Shown here in pieces: positions 1 through 11,024 of a DNA stretch of 64,000 bases. The DNA comes from Muscardinus avellanarius. Lineage: Eukaryota; Chordata; Mammalia; Rodentia; Gliridae. Made by a program: the position numbers and the translations under genes. The notes below the pieces were generated by a model, which worked only from the letters and a program-made list of their open reading frames with translations, was not told the origin of the DNA and did no database searches. The stretch spans positions 79,638,211 through 79,702,210 of the forward strand of contig OY726569.1 of the NCBI GenBank assembly GCA_963383645.1, in the 5' to 3' direction. Numbering within the stretch: the first letter of the stretch is position 1; every line of letters starts with the position of its first letter.

Positions 1-5
1 AAAAA

Positions 6-36
<31 letters not shown>
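1..36. repeat. (AAAT)n microsatellite
   Basis: Pure AAAT repeat at the window edge. It is probably the A-rich tail of a SINE or L1 lying mostly off the left side; the flank does not decide which. Confidence 0.85.
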
Positions 37-603
37 GTAGGCCCTTCAAACCCAGTGACCTCTTAGACCCTATTTTTCTAAATGTCCTTTAGTCCAGTTT
101 CTCATCTTATCTTTTTGCTGTTGTAGTTAAGCATTATCAAGGCCCAGCTTTTGAGTGCTTGCATTTGTATTCATTACATTTAGAGTCATATATCTGCAGG
201 ATCTTTTCTGAGGTCTTCAGGATGAAACAAGGACAGAGGTTTGGTGGCTCCTAGCTGTCCCCTTATTTTGTTAGTGTGTCTGGGGCTTGTGGCTCTTGGG
301 AGATGACTTTGTCAGCTTTTCCTTTGAGGACAATAATCCTGGGTTATACCCTCCCTTTCACTATAGCTAAGTCTCCATAACAAACACACCCACGTCTGGT
401 ATTTCTGAACTTATGTCTGTGTGTGAAACACTCGCTGTTCCTAGGGCCAGGCTGGGCTTGCAGCTTCTCTTCCCTACTCCACCCTTTGGTCCTGCTGATG
501 GGCTCATCCAGTCGTGGCATGTGACAACCCACAGGTTCTGAGTGTTTTCTTGAGGATATCACTGTTGATTTTTCAGTAATAGCTAGAATTCAAAAAAATG
601 ATG
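37..603. other. No recognised feature
   Basis: Single-copy-looking sequence. A 72-codon minus-strand ORF at 344-562 matches nothing I know and has no clear splice context. Confidence 0.5.
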
Positions 604-607
604 GGAG

Positions 608-857
608 TTGGGCGTGGTGGCACACACTTGTAATCCCAGCATTCAGGAGGCTGAGACAGGATCGCGGTTCACAGATAGCCTCAGCTACGTAGGGCCTTTG
701 CAACTCAGTGAGACCCTGTTTCAAAATAAAGAATTAAAAAGGGGGGGGGGCTGGAGGTGTAGCTCAGAGGTAGAATGCCCCTGAGTTCCATACCCAGTAC
801 TGAAAAAAAAAAAGAAGAAGAAAAAGAAAAAGAAAGAGAAAGAGAAAGAAAAGAATA
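608..857 (+). mobile_element. B1-dID SINE
   Basis: Full dimer: 7SL-like left half starting GTTGGGCGTGGTGGC, G-rich linker at 739-750, ID-like right half with TAGCTCAGAGGTAGAATGCC, then a degenerate A/G-rich tail from about 804 (AAAGAGAAAG type). Confidence 0.9.
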
Positions 858-1169
858 GTGGTCTTTGGAAGTGGAGGTCTGGTACAGTAGAAGAACAGGA
901 TTCATGATCTCATCTTGCTCCTCCCCATTCTTACAGTGAGAAACATCAGCATAAGTCACTGGGAAAGGGTTTCCCAAACTTCAGTAATTTCAATAACATC
1001 CTCATGACTTTTGCCAAATCTGTGTGCCATCCATCTGTTATTTCTTTCATATTTTCATTAAATTAATCAACACATTCTGCCATAGTACTTCCCACTCTAG
1101 CATTGCTATAAACAATAATATTCGTGAAGTCACCAACTCATGAAATCCAGCCTGATATGCTATCTATAA
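858..1169. other. No recognised feature
   Basis: AT-rich sequence between two SINEs; no exon or named repeat seen. Confidence 0.45.
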
Positions 1170-1359
1170 TTTTTGTATGTGTGTGGCACTGAGGAATGAA
1201 CCAAGCATTTTCTACCTTTGAGCTACACCCCAGCCCTATTGCATTTTTTTTTTTAACAGAGTCTTGCTAAGATACTACATGCTGCTGGCCTCAAATCTGT
1301 AATCCTCCTGTCTCACCCTTCCACATGCTGGGATTATAGGCATGTGCCACCTGGGCCTA
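1170..1359 (-). mobile_element. B1-dID SINE, diverged
   Basis: Reverse-strand right half (GAGCTACACCCCAGCCC) then left half ending near GGGATTATAGGCATGTGCCAC. Many substitutions mark an old copy. Confidence 0.8.
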
Positions 1360-1671
1360 TAAATTTAAAATAAACACACAATTACCGAAATCGTATAAAT
1401 GTTCACGTATGTACTATCTAAAATCTTCTCATGTACCACTATATGTGTATGTATCACACTTTGGGAACATTATCCTAAGAAAGATCAGAGGCTAAGAGGC
1501 AGGTAATTTCAGACCTCTCAATTCATCAGAGCTTGGGTGCCAATAATAGTTTTTGAGAGTCTATTTGTGGTAAGGTTACCCTTTCATATAACCCTGATGT
1601 AAAAGTCAAATTTGGGGGCATGAAACAAACTATCCAGCATATTTTCAGCAAAAACTAAAGCTCATAATATG

Positions 1672-1785
1672 TCCTGAGACAGGAAGATCGCAGGTCTAAG
1701 GCCAGCCTCAGCTACTTAGTGAAGCTCTCTGCAACTTAGTGAGACCCTGTTTTAAAATAAAGAATTAAAAATAGGGCTAGGGGTG
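1672..1785 (+). mobile_element. B1-dID SINE, 5'-truncated and interrupted
   Basis: Begins inside the left half (GAGACAGGAAGATCGCAGG) and stops at the start of the ID half, where the next SINE begins. Confidence 0.75.
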
Positions 1786-1995
1786 GAGCTGGGCGTGGTG
1801 GTGCACACTTGTAATCCCAGCATTTGGGGCGCTGAGACAGGAGGATCGCAGTTCACAGACAGCCTCAGCTACTACTTAATGAGGCCCTTTGCAACTCAGT
1901 GAGACTGTTTAAAAATAAAGAATAAAAAATAGGGCTGAGGGTGTATCTCAGAGATAGAATTCCTTTGGTTCTAACCCTAGTACCACAAAAAATCA
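1786..1995 (+). mobile_element. B1-dID SINE
   Basis: Complete dimer of the subfamily with the linker AATAAAGAATAAAAAATAGG. It abuts the truncated SINE on its left, suggesting insertion into that copy. Confidence 0.88.
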
Positions 1996-2002
1996 TAATA
2001 TT

Positions 2003-2217
2003 TATTTGCTTATTTATTTATTTAGCATGTGTGTTACTGTGGATTAAACCCAGAGCCATTCTACCTCGGAGCTATACCCCCAGCCAATTTTAAAAATTTC
2101 TTATTTTGAAACAGGGTCTTCCTAGGTTGCTGAGAATCTGGATAAGTTGCTGAGGCTGTCTTGATCCTCCTGTCTCAGGCTCCCAAGTACTGGGATTGCA
2201 GGTACCAACACTTCCAG
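2003..2217 (-). mobile_element. B1-dID SINE
   Basis: T-rich (TTTA)n tail at 2003-2027, then reverse right half (GAGCTATACCCCCAGCC) and left half. Together with the plus-strand copy at 1786-1995 it makes a tail-to-tail inverted SINE pair. Confidence 0.85.
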
Positions 2218-2581
2218 GAAAACTGATAATTTTATAATTATCAGGAGGGTTAGGAACTGAGCTTCCTCTTGGATTAAGTACCAGAGAACCCCAGAACTGA
2301 ACTTTTAGGGCCATAATGAGACCCTAACTTAACTCCTCTGTAATGAGGAGGCTATCAATGAGACAGCAGCATTCACCACCAGTCCCTAGCTCAGGGCTCA
2401 GGTACCACCTCCCATCCTCTGCCACAAGTTCTGCTTGACACTTGTGGATCTGGAAATTTCACGTTGAAGTGCTGCTGCTGTCTCTCTCTACATCTCCTTG
2501 ACATTATCAGCATCATATGACCACACGGCAGAAAGGGAGCTCCTGACCAGACCCTCTTTTGCCTTTTAAATCTCTCAGGAG

Positions 2582-2768
2582 ACCGCCGGGCGTGGTGGCG
2601 CACGCTTGTAATCCCCGCGCTTGGGAGGCGGAGACAGGAGGATCGCGCAGGTTCGAAGCCAGCCGCGTGCGCTGGCTTAGGAGACCCTGTTTCCAAAATG
2701 AAAATGTAAAAATAGGTCTGGGAGTGTAGCCTGGAGGTAGAAGGGCTTCCAGGAACCCCAGTACCACC

Positions 2769-2799
<31 letters not shown>

Positions 2800-2860
2800 A
2801 TAGGCTAGGTTATGTTGTTAAAAAAAAACCACTCTAAATAAATTTAAAAAAAATAAAAAA
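2582..2860 (+). mobile_element. B1-dID SINE, hairpin-core subfamily, 15-bp TSD
   Basis: Flanked by a perfect 15-bp TSD (TAAATCTCTCAGGAG) at 2567-2581 and 2861-2875, so the A-rich tail runs to 2860. The middle of the left half is replaced by AGCCAGCCGCGTGCGCTGGCT, and the right half reads GGCTTCCAGGAACCCCAGTACCACC. A young copy of a distinct subfamily. Confidence 0.95.
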
Positions 2861-2985
2861 TAAATCTCTCAGGAGTGCATCTAATTTGCCATAACCTATT
2901 TGCATTGCCAAGACTCTTACCTGCAAGGGTCTGAGAAGCATAGTTTATAGCACCCCAGCTTTTTCAATATAAGAAGGCTTAGAAG

Positions 2986-3166
2986 TCAGGCATGCACGCC
3001 TATAATCTCAGTACTTGAGAGGCTGAGACGGGAGGATGGCAGGTTCAAGTCCCGCCTCAGCAACTTAACAAGACCCTCAGCAACTTAGTGGGACCTAGTT
3101 TCGGAATAACAAATAAGGCTGGGGTGTGGCTCAGTGGTAGAATTCCCCTGGGTTTAATTCTACCAA
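2986..3166 (+). mobile_element. B1-dID SINE, old
   Basis: Diverged dimer with TATAATCTCAGTACTTGAGAGG and GGTGTGGCTCAGTGGTAGAATT; short tail. Confidence 0.8.
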
Positions 3167-3420
3167 GGTTACTTTTATTGATTTAACTTGTATTTTACAA
3201 GAGTTTACCTTCATATTATATAAAAGCTGGTTATACCCCCCACACACACACACACATGAAAGGGCAGGAATGACTGAGAGCCAATTAATCATATCTAACA
3301 CATCTCCTATCAGTAGTAGCTCTGCTGAGAAATAAGAAATCACTAAGCCAAAGGGAAAAAAGAGCTTGATCAATGCAGTTTCTCATGCTACTCAACAGTT
3401 GCACTTTTGTGGATTGGAAG

Positions 3421-3487
3421 GGTGTGTATGTGTGAGTGTGAGTGTGCGTGAGTGTGAGTGTGTGTGTGTGTGAGAGAGAGAGAGAGA
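3421..3487. repeat. (TG)n-(GA)n compound microsatellite
   Basis: TGTGAG/TG-rich stretch passing into GA repeats. No flanking SINE is obvious, so this is a free-standing simple repeat. Confidence 0.85.
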
Positions 3488-3496
3488 CGCCAGGTT

Positions 3497-3792
3497 TTAT
3501 ATAATCTGAAGGTGAACTCTTATAAACATACAGGTTAAGTCAATGACAGTGGATTTGGTAGCACAGATTGATGGGCCATGCCTATCATGCCTCTGGCTCC
3601 TCACCGTCTGTGGAAGAACCTTATTGTCTACAGCTTCCCAAGTTGGCCCTTGGGTCCCACTCACGTCTAACGTCCAGCGTGCTCTGTGACCGCCTTCTAC
3701 TCTGGTCAAAGAGCTCTAGTGACTGAACAAGAAACAACCAAGCTGTCCCCCTTTCCAGGGCACACCCAATGACATAACTTCCTTCTACTAGG
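3497..3792. other. No recognised feature
   Basis: Contains a 70-codon minus-strand ORF (3497-3709) without recognisable domains. Nothing named. Confidence 0.45.
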
Positions 3793-3803
3793 TCCCACTT
3801 TTT

Positions 3804-4018
3804 TATTTTTTTATTTTTGTGGTACTGGGGATGGAGCCCAGAGGCTTTCTACCTCCAGGCTACACTCCCAGACCCATTTTATATTTTATTTGGAAACAGG
3901 GTCTCACTAAGTTGCTGAGAGTCTTACTAAGTAGCTGAGGCTGACTTCGAACCTGCACGATCCTCCTGTCTCAGGCTCCCAAGTACTGGGATTACAAGAA
4001 TGTGCCACCATGCCCAGC
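3804..4018 (-). mobile_element. B1-dID SINE, 11-bp TSD
   Basis: TSD TCCCACTTTTT at 3793-3803 and 4019-4029. Complete reversed dimer of the AGACCTATTTTATATTTTATTTGG-type subfamily. Confidence 0.93.
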
Positions 4019-4042
4019 TCCCACTTTTTAAAGATTTCACTG

Positions 4043-4244
4043 CCGGGCATGGTGGTGCACACTTGTAATTCCAGCATTTGGGAGGGGGAGACAGGAGGAT
4101 TGTGGTTCATGGACAGCCTCAGCTACTCAGTGAGGCCCTCCGCAAATTAGTGAGACCCTGTTTCAAAATAAAGAGTAAAAAATAGGGCAGGGGGTATAGT
4201 TCAGAGGTCAAATAACTCTGGGTTCCATTCCCAGACCCACAAAA

Positions 4245-4283
<39 letters not shown>

Positions 4284-4285
4284 AT
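4043..4285 (+). mobile_element. B1-dID SINE with (AAAT)n tail
   Basis: Complete dimer. Its tail has become about 12 AAAT units (4238-4285), an example of a SINE tail seeding a microsatellite. Confidence 0.92.
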
Positions 4286-4537
4286 ATTCCACCACCTCCA
4301 ATAGTACAACAGGATAATGATTAGGCCTTTAATCATGAGCCTTTGTGGGACATTTAAGATTCAAACTACAGCATTCTGCCCCTGGTTCCCAAAGGACCAT
4401 GTCCATCTCACAATGCACAATGCACACTGCATTCTGTCCTTCCCCAAGAGTCCCCAGTATCTTAACTGTTCCAGTATTGCTAAAAGTCCAAGTCCAAAGT
4501 ATCCTCTGAGACTCAAAGCAAACTGGTTTTGGAGGGA

Positions 4538-4733
4538 GAGGGATACTGGAGATTGAGGGACATTCTACATCTGAACTATATCCCAGCCATATTTTATTTT
4601 TATTTTGAAACATGGTCTCACTAAGTTGCTAAAGGCCTTGCTAAGTTGCTGTGGCTGGCCTTGAACCTGTGATCTTTCTGTCTCAACCTCCCAAGTACTG
4701 GAATTACAGGCATGTGCCACTGCACCATGCTCA
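4538..4733 (-). mobile_element. B1-dID SINE, old
   Basis: Reversed, diverged dimer (GATACTGGAGATTGAGGGACATTC; ends near GGAATTACAGGCATGTGCC). Confidence 0.8.
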
Positions 4734-5716
4734 AGGCAAACTCTTAGTGGTGAGCCCCTATAAAATAAAATGGCACAGGTAAATATTCCCATTCCAGAAG
4801 GGAGGGATAGGAAAATAAGTAAGAATTAGACCAAAGTAAGACTGAAATATATCTCACCCTGCACAAGAGTCAATTTGAGATGGATCAAAGACTTGGAAAT
4901 TAGACCAGAGACCTTGAGGCTCCTTGAAGAGGGCATAGGTCCAACACTGCAACACATAGGCACAGATAAAAACTTTCTCAACAAGACCCCAAAGGGACAA
5001 CAAACTAAAAGGCGAATCAATACATGGGGCTGCATGAAACTGAAGAGCTTCTGTTCAGCAAAGGAAACGGTTAAAAGCCTCAATCAAGAGCCAACAGAAT
5101 GGGAAAAGATTTTCGCCACCTACTCCTCCAATAAAGGACTAATATCTAGAATATACAGAGAACTCAAGAAACTCAACACTAAAAGAACAAATAATCCAAT
5201 AAAAACGGGCAAGCGCACTAAACAGACACTTCATGAAAGAAGAAATTCAAGTGGCCAATAAATGCATGAAAAAATGCTCAACATCACTGGCAATCAGAGA
5301 GATGCAAATCAAAGCTACCCTGAGATTTCACCTAACTCCAACTAGAATGGCAATCATTCAAAACACAAACAACAACAGATGCTGGTGAGGATGTGGAGAA
5401 GTGGGAACTCTAAAACATTGTTGGTGGGAATGCAAATATGTGCAACCACTTTGGAAAACAGTATGGAGAATCCTCAGAAGAATGGGAACAAATCTACCAT
5501 TCAATCTAGCAATACCACTTCTGGGTATCTACCCAAAAGGAAGGAAACCAAACTACCGAACTAATGCATGTATATCTATGTTCATAGCTGCACAATTCAC
5601 CATAGCCAAACTATGGAACCAGCCAAGATGTCCATCAACAGATGAATGGATTACAAAACTGTGGGATACGTACACAATGGAATTTTACTCAGCCATTAAA
5701 AAAAACACAATTGCAG

Positions 5717-5959
5717 CCAGGCGTGGTGGCTCACGCTTGTAATCCCCGCGCTTGGGAGGCTGAGACAGGAGGATCGCACGGGTTCAAAGCCAGCCTCAGC
5801 TACTTAGTGAGGCTTTCAGCAACTTAGTGAGACCCTGTGTCCAAATAAAATTAAAAAAAAAAATGTCTGGGAGTATAGCCCGGAGGTAGAAAGCCTCTGG
5901 GTTCCACCCCCAGCACCACCAAAAAAACAAAAACAAAAACAAAAAACAACCAACCAAAC
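5717..5959 (+). mobile_element. B1-dID SINE nested in L1
   Basis: Inserted in the ORF2 tail. The target ACACAATTGCAGC / ACATAATTGCAGC is duplicated on either side (about 5704-5717 and 5965-5977), differing by one base. Linker and right half are of the GGTCTGGGAGTATAGCCCGGAGG-type subfamily. The A-tail carries CAAAAA units. Confidence 0.93.
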
Positions 5960-6238
5960 AAAAAAACATAATTGCAGCATTCACAGGGAAATGGATGGAT
6001 CTTGAGGACATTATGCTAAGTGAGATTAGTCAGTCACAAAAAGTAAGCAATCGGATGCTTTCCCTAACATTTGAAAGCTAAGGTGAAAGGGCTTATAGGA
6101 GGAACTCCAGGTGAAAAAGAAGATCCTATTGAGGAGCAAATAAGGCAACCTAACTGTGGGGATGGGACATGGGGGGGTACTCTTTAAAGTGCATGATGTA
6201 CTAATTCATATCATAGTCAACCACTAAGCCAAGCATGA

Positions 6239-6300
6239 GAGGAGGGATGGGGAGGGAGTCGGGTGGGAACTTGGTGGGGACCGGGTGGGGGCTGGGTGGG
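6239..6300 (+). other. G-rich block in L1 3'UTR
   Basis: Many runs of three to five Gs spaced by short loops (GGGTGGGAACTTGGTGGGG and onward). This fits the guanine-quadruplex-prone tract known in L1 3'UTRs. Confidence 0.7.
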
Positions 6301-6464
6301 TGATGTGTGAATTTATGTCTACACAAGTTTTTTGCTTCATCATGATGTATAAATACAATGCACCAATAAAAAAATTTAAAAGACTGAAATATAGCAAGAT
6401 AAATATTAAATCCTATAGCAGCATATCTGGAATCCAGGACACATGATGCCATGAAATGAATTTT

Positions 6465-6679
6465 TTGTGTATGTATGGTACTGGGGGTGGAACCCAGGGG
6501 CTTTTCTACCTCCAGGCTCTACTCTTAGACCTATTTTTATACTGTATTTGGAAACAGGGGCCCACTAAGTTGCTGAGAGCTTCACTAAGTAGCTGAGGCT
6601 GGCTTCGAACCTGTTTGATTCTCCTGTCTCAGCCTCCCAAGCGCTGAGATTACAAGTGTGTGCCACCACGTCCGGCTTT
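6465..6679 (-). mobile_element. B1-dID SINE with TSD
   Basis: TSD GAAATGAATTTT / GAAGTGAATTTT at 6453-6464 and 6680-6691. Complete reversed dimer ending ACCACGTCCGGC. Confidence 0.9.
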
Positions 6680-6967
6680 GAAGTGAATTTTAAGGGGCTT
6701 AGTTAGGCACCTCATTTGGACTGTTCCCCCCTCACAGATCTCTGAGCCAACCTACAAGGCCTGTGATGTATCACGCACCTCTTTCCCCTGGATATTTGAA
6801 TGATTACAATATCTACCTGACCTAGACTGGAGTCCTATATCTAATGGGACTATGATATTTATTACCCATATCCCCAATACCTAGCATTGTGCTCAGCAAA
6901 TAATTCAATAATACGTATTGGTGATACTGGTGAATATGCAGAAAAGAGAAAGCACACTGCGTGCGCG

Positions 6968-6969
<2 letters not shown>

Positions 6970-7006
<37 letters not shown>

Positions 7007-7145
7007 GGGGGTGGAGCCCAGGTATTATGGGCTATACTCCCAGACCTATTTTATACTTTATTTGGAAACAGGGTCTCACTAAGTTGCTGAGAGCCTCACT
7101 AAGTAGCTGAGGCTGGGATTACAAGTGTGAGCCACCACGCCCGGC
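6970..7145 (-). mobile_element. B1-dID SINE with (TG)n tail and internal deletion
   Basis: The reversed A-tail has turned into a TG repeat (6970-7002). The left half lacks the stretch between AGCTGAGGCTGG and GATTACAAG, about 45 bp. Confidence 0.85.
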
Positions 7146-7394
7146 AATGTAAATAAAATAAAATATCTAGATGATCTCTCTCAAACACTTTCAGTGTTGG
7201 CATTCTATGCTATAGCTGTGTTTACCTAGGTGCAGTTCTCAGGGACATCATGGTCTTCTTTGCCTCTAAGTTCTTTTATTTCTAACTTGTTTTTCTCCAT
7301 TCTTACCCTCTCTAGCTTCCTTTATTTTCCAACTGATTAAACTTCCTTATGACAATCTGTAAAAAGCCTTCTCTGATCCCAGTTTCGAGATTAT

Positions 7395-7465
7395 CCTCTT
7401 TTGTTTTTTACGATACTGGGGATGGAACCCAGGAGCATTATACCTCTGAGCTACACTCCCAGCAG
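7395..7465 (-). mobile_element. ID-type right monomer fragment
   Basis: Only the reversed ID half is present (ACTGGGGATGGAACCCAGGA... GAGCTACACTCCCAGC). Confidence 0.6.
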
Positions 7466-7557
7466 CACCCCTCCATCACAAGTGTTCTAGCAGTCATTGC
7501 CATTATTACACACTGCTATATTTACACGGTCTATGATGGCAGGATTAGACCCCCCCC

Positions 7558-7645
7558 CCTCTTTTTCCAGTGCTGGAGATCAAACCCAGGGCTTTGTATG
7601 TGCTGGGCAAGGGTTCTACCACTGAGTTACACCCCAGCCCTCAGT
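7558..7645 (-). mobile_element. ID SINE (full, undeleted)
   Basis: Reversed ID that keeps the middle part lost from dID units: GGGCTTTGTATGTGCTGGGC between the two Pol III box remnants. This is an ancestral-type ID monomer. Confidence 0.7.
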
Positions 7646-7714
7646 TTTTTGTTTTTTTTTTAACTCTTGCACTCTTTTGAGAGTAGGTTCTCAATAAAGA
7701 TCATAAATATCATA

Positions 7715-7850
7715 GCCCTGCTTTTCAATCACCTGGAGATCTCCCTACAGTGCGGATGTTGATTCCTGGGTTTGGCGAGGATCTGAGCTTCTGACAACTC
7801 CAGAGGATGTGGGTGCAGCTGGGAGGTGCCATGGTAGGTACTTCAACCTT
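7715..7850. mobile_element. Possible MER20/MER5-like hAT fragment
   Basis: The motif TTTTCAATCACCTGGAGATC and the following CCTGGG...TCTGAGCTTCTGACAA pattern resemble the short hAT-Charlie relics of placentals. Too diverged for a firm call. Confidence 0.3.
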
Positions 7851-8248
7851 TAATGTCACTGTGGCATTTAAGAGGCACTGCACAGGGTTTGGGGGTGCAA
7901 ATAATGACAGGACGAAATTCCCCTCATCCAGACCAAGCCAGCTGACTTATTTATAGAGATAGAGCCAGTGACCTTGGCCTTATTAGCAACTAAGCTCATG
8001 TCACAAATGAATAAATAACAACATTTGGCTAATTTGCATTTCAAAACGATTTCCTTCCTTTGCTCACACTCTAGTGGAGGTGCTAATGGACCATGAAATC
8101 TCTAGAGCGGGCAGCCAGGAGGAAAGGAGCAGAGCTGACCTATGCCTGAAGACAACAGCCTTCCAATACCAAGAATCCTCCCCGCACCCCCTCTAACCCA
8201 AAGGACATAGGAGGAAAACAGGTGATGTAATAAAAAGCAGGGAGGTAG

Positions 8249-8465
8249 CCAGGCGTGGTGGCGCACACTTGTAATCCTAGCATTTGGGAGGCTGAGACAG
8301 GAGGATCACAGGTTCGCAGACAGCCTCAGCTACTTAGTGAGGCCCTTTGCAACTCAGTGAGACCCTGTTGCAAAATAAAGAATAAAAAATAGGGCTGGGG
8401 GTGTAGCTCAGAGGTATACTGTCCCTGGGTTCCATCCCCAGTATCATAAAAAACAAAGAACAAAC
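8249..8465 (+). mobile_element. B1-dID SINE
   Basis: Complete dimer starting GCCAGGCGTGGTGGCGCACA, linker AATAAAGAATAAAAAATAGGG, short A-tail with CAAA units. Confidence 0.9.
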
Positions 8466-8479
8466 AAACAGAAAAAGAA

Positions 8480-8920
8480 ATTCAATTGTTGTTGGTGGGA
8501 GGTGGAGCCCTTAGGGGTGGTAGTGTAAGCAGCCTGTTATAAATCAGCCCAGCCCCTGTTGCTTGCTTCTTTCACAGGCGCCCGATGCCTCCCTCTTTTC
8601 TGCCATGAGTGAAGCAGTGTAAGGCCTTCTCCAGAAGCTGCAGCCATGCTCCTGGACTTCCCTGCCTCCAACACCATGAGCCAAATATACTTCTCTCCTT
8701 CACAAATGGCCAAGTCTCTCTCAGTACTCTGTGTGGGGAGGGGGAGGAGAGGGGGAGGCAGCAGCGGTGGGTGGGAGCACCAAGCGCCCTGTGCATCTAC
8801 GTCACTGTCAACGGCACTTACATTATAGTGTGAAACTATAATGCGCCAATAAAAGCATATCAAAACAAATTACCGAGTCTCAGGTATTTTGTTATAGTAA
8901 CAGAAAACAGACCAAGACCC
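8480..8920 (+). mobile_element. MaLR-type LTR (MLT1/MST-like)
   Basis: The segments CCTTCTCCAGAAGCTGCAGC, CTGGACTTCCCTGCCTCCA, ACCATGAGCCAA and GTATTTTGTTATAGTAACAG are hallmark 3' parts of old ERVL-MaLR LTRs. It is an ancient solo LTR with no viral gene nearby, split at 8707 by a later insertion. The 5' border is vague. Confidence 0.8.
8708..8864 (+). mobile_element. Short L1-like 3' end inserted in the LTR
   Basis: Flanked by the 6-bp repeat ACAAAT (8702-8707, 8865-8870). Removing it restores the normal LTR string CTTCACAAATTACCGAGTCT. The insert has a G-rich part (8738-8770) and ends ATAATGCGCCAATAAAAG, like the L1 3' ends here. It also carries CTACGTCAC. Confidence 0.65.
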
Positions 8921-10930
8921 CTTCAGACCAGTAAAATTCACATTTAACTGTTATGCGAGTCAGTAATAAACTTGTGTTAAGCTGAAATGTTGAGGATTTA
9001 TTCGTCACAGCAACCAGCACTACTCTGATTGACCCGTTTCCAAGGGGAAGCCAGATGGAGTTGGAGAGTTTGTAAGTAGAAAGAGGCGCAAGCAAAGCTG
9101 AAGGCACATCTTGAGAGAGGCCAGGAGTCAAAACAAGAACAGCTGAATTCTGTGGTCAAGTCCAAGCGATAATTTCAAGATGGAAGGAAGAAAGCTGAAG
9201 GGTCAGCAACCAGGTGAGCCCTGAAAGAAGAGAGGAGTGGGAATCAAGATGAGGGAGGGATACGAAGCGGCAGCCCCGAGTGGAGGGCGTGTGGTTTGGT
9301 TTTCCTGGCCGCCGGCCCCGCGGGGCATGGGTGAGTCTTCCTGGTTTAGAGGGGCAGGGTGGGCAGGAAGCACAGTAACCTGGGGGAACGATGCCAGGCG
9401 TGGAGCCAGGGGGATGAGTCGAATCCACAAACAGGAAATGAGCCATGACGTCAGAACCTCCAAGACTTGGGAACGTGTTGGGATTTAGGGCAGGAAACAG
9501 GTCAAGGCAAGTGGTTCAGAACTAATGACCAAGGTATTTCAGAAGCCTCATTCTCTGCGGAGTCTTGGCAATGGGCTTGGTAGGGAAAGGAAAGAAACAA
9601 GCCAGATGGGGCTGAGGCATCCAAAGGAGGCGGCTGATGCTCAGCTCCAGCCTTGGAGGACACATGGATACTCAGCCCCAGAATCCTCAGGTCTTCTTTT
9701 TTTTTTTTTTCTTTTCTTTTTAGAAAAGCAGGAAATTTAAATTTTTATATGAAATCTCCTGAGTTTTAAATGCTAGCAACTAGTTCAAAATGAAGAAAAA
9801 AAAAAAAAAAAACCAACAACAACAAAAACCAAACACCCTGTTGGCCAAATAAAACACAATCACAGGCTGAACTGGCCCACAAGCTGCCAGCTTCTTGCTT
9901 CCAGCTTGCAGGAAATAAGCGGAACCAGAAGCATGTGAAAAACAAAAACCAAGCCACGAAGACCCTTCCCAGCTTCCTTCACTCCCAGGAACCTCACGTT
10001 ATTACTGGAAGAAGAGCTTTGTAACAACTGCTCACAAAAACACAGTGTATTAGGTCTCCAGAAAAGCCGGGAGCTCCAGCAGTTGCCAGAGACATGCCTT
10101 GTAGTCCCCAAAAGTATTGCTGGTTTTTATGCAATTGGAGATGCCTGGTTGCATCTCCCGCTGTGATAAAGCTGGCTAGTTTTCTTTAATTGTCCTATCA
10201 GGTGTCAGTGTTGGGGTTTACTTTTCTGAAAAGCCATCAGCTCTATCTTGACTGCTGTTTCCAGAAAAAGCAATCGCTTTGGGTGAAGGGAGCTGAGAGA
10301 AACAGTACTTGAACCAAACATGACCCTGAGTAACCAAACTTTATGATAGGAAGTGCTTCCAGGCCAAAAACCTCAAAAGTGATCAAAGGTTTGCAACAAC
10401 TGGATCCAGCTAGTTCAGTTTATTAGCCTTGGCCTGTGTCTGTGCCAGGGTCATGCCTAGAGGATGTGGCAAACACAGTCTGTGATTCGTTTAAATGTGG
10501 TCTCTTTAGGTAGGTGTCCACATTACTGGCTACTGAACTATTCATTTTGAGTGCCCCGACTAAGGACCTAGCTTAGGGATCTGCGCATCCAGCCATCCTG
10601 TTTGCCCTGGTCTGGGATGTTTCCTGGGATGTCAGGCTGCGGTGCTAAAACTGGGACAAGTCTTGGGCAAATTAGCATGGTTGATTGCCCTACATGGATC
10701 CTTTTCTCAATGTTCGTGTCACGAAGCCTTGACATGTCTTGACTGTCTCTTTAAAAAATAATAATAAAATAAAAAGCAGGCTGGGGATTTGATTCCCAGC
10801 ATTATAGGAATAAATACATAGAAAAAATAAAAAGAATAGCAAAACAAAAAAGCTCTTGATATCTTCATCCTGAACTGCAATCAATTATGCTGAGCTCTCC
10901 GGGTTTTCTTTTTAATTTTGATTGTCTTTT
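8921..10930. other. Two kilobases without a named feature
   Basis: Mostly single-copy-looking. A small GC-rich patch lies at 9265-9340 (CCGCCGGCCCCGCGGGGC). A T-run is at 9696-9720, an A-run at 9796-9812 and a partial ID tail at 10780-10806. Short ORFs on both strands show no domain. Confidence 0.5.
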
Positions 10931-10932
10931 TT

Positions 10933-11012
10933 TAATTTTTTGGTACTGAGATTCTGCCCAGGGCAAAATGCATACTAAGCACATCTCTACCGCTGAGCTA
11001 CGCCCCTAGCCC
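10933..11012 (-). mobile_element. ID SINE
   Basis: Reversed ID with its middle part retained (GGGCAAAATGCATACTAAGC) and GAGCTACGCCCCTAGCC. Confidence 0.7.
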
Positions 11013-11024
11013 TCAAACTGTTCT

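Larger units (their letters stand above)
4852..6379 (+). mobile_element. L1 retrotransposon, 5'-truncated (ORF2 C-terminus + 3'UTR)
   Basis: Bounded by a perfect 14-bp TSD (AAGACTGAAATATA) at 4838-4851 and 6380-6393. The translation matches the C-terminal end of L1 ORF2 in several frames. One frame at 5401-5742 holds RCPSTDEWITKLWDTYTMEF, the conserved end of the protein. It is broken by frameshifts and by a nested SINE, so it is dead. After ORF2 comes a 3'UTR with a very G-rich block (about 6239-6300) and an end of the form CAATGCACCAATAAA. The same 3' end recurs at 27985-28183. Confidence 0.96.

Noticed and set aside
4875..5261. 128-codon ORF resembling a reverse-transcriptase protein end
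   Set aside because: It is the dead ORF2 tail of a 5'-truncated L1, not a gene of its own.
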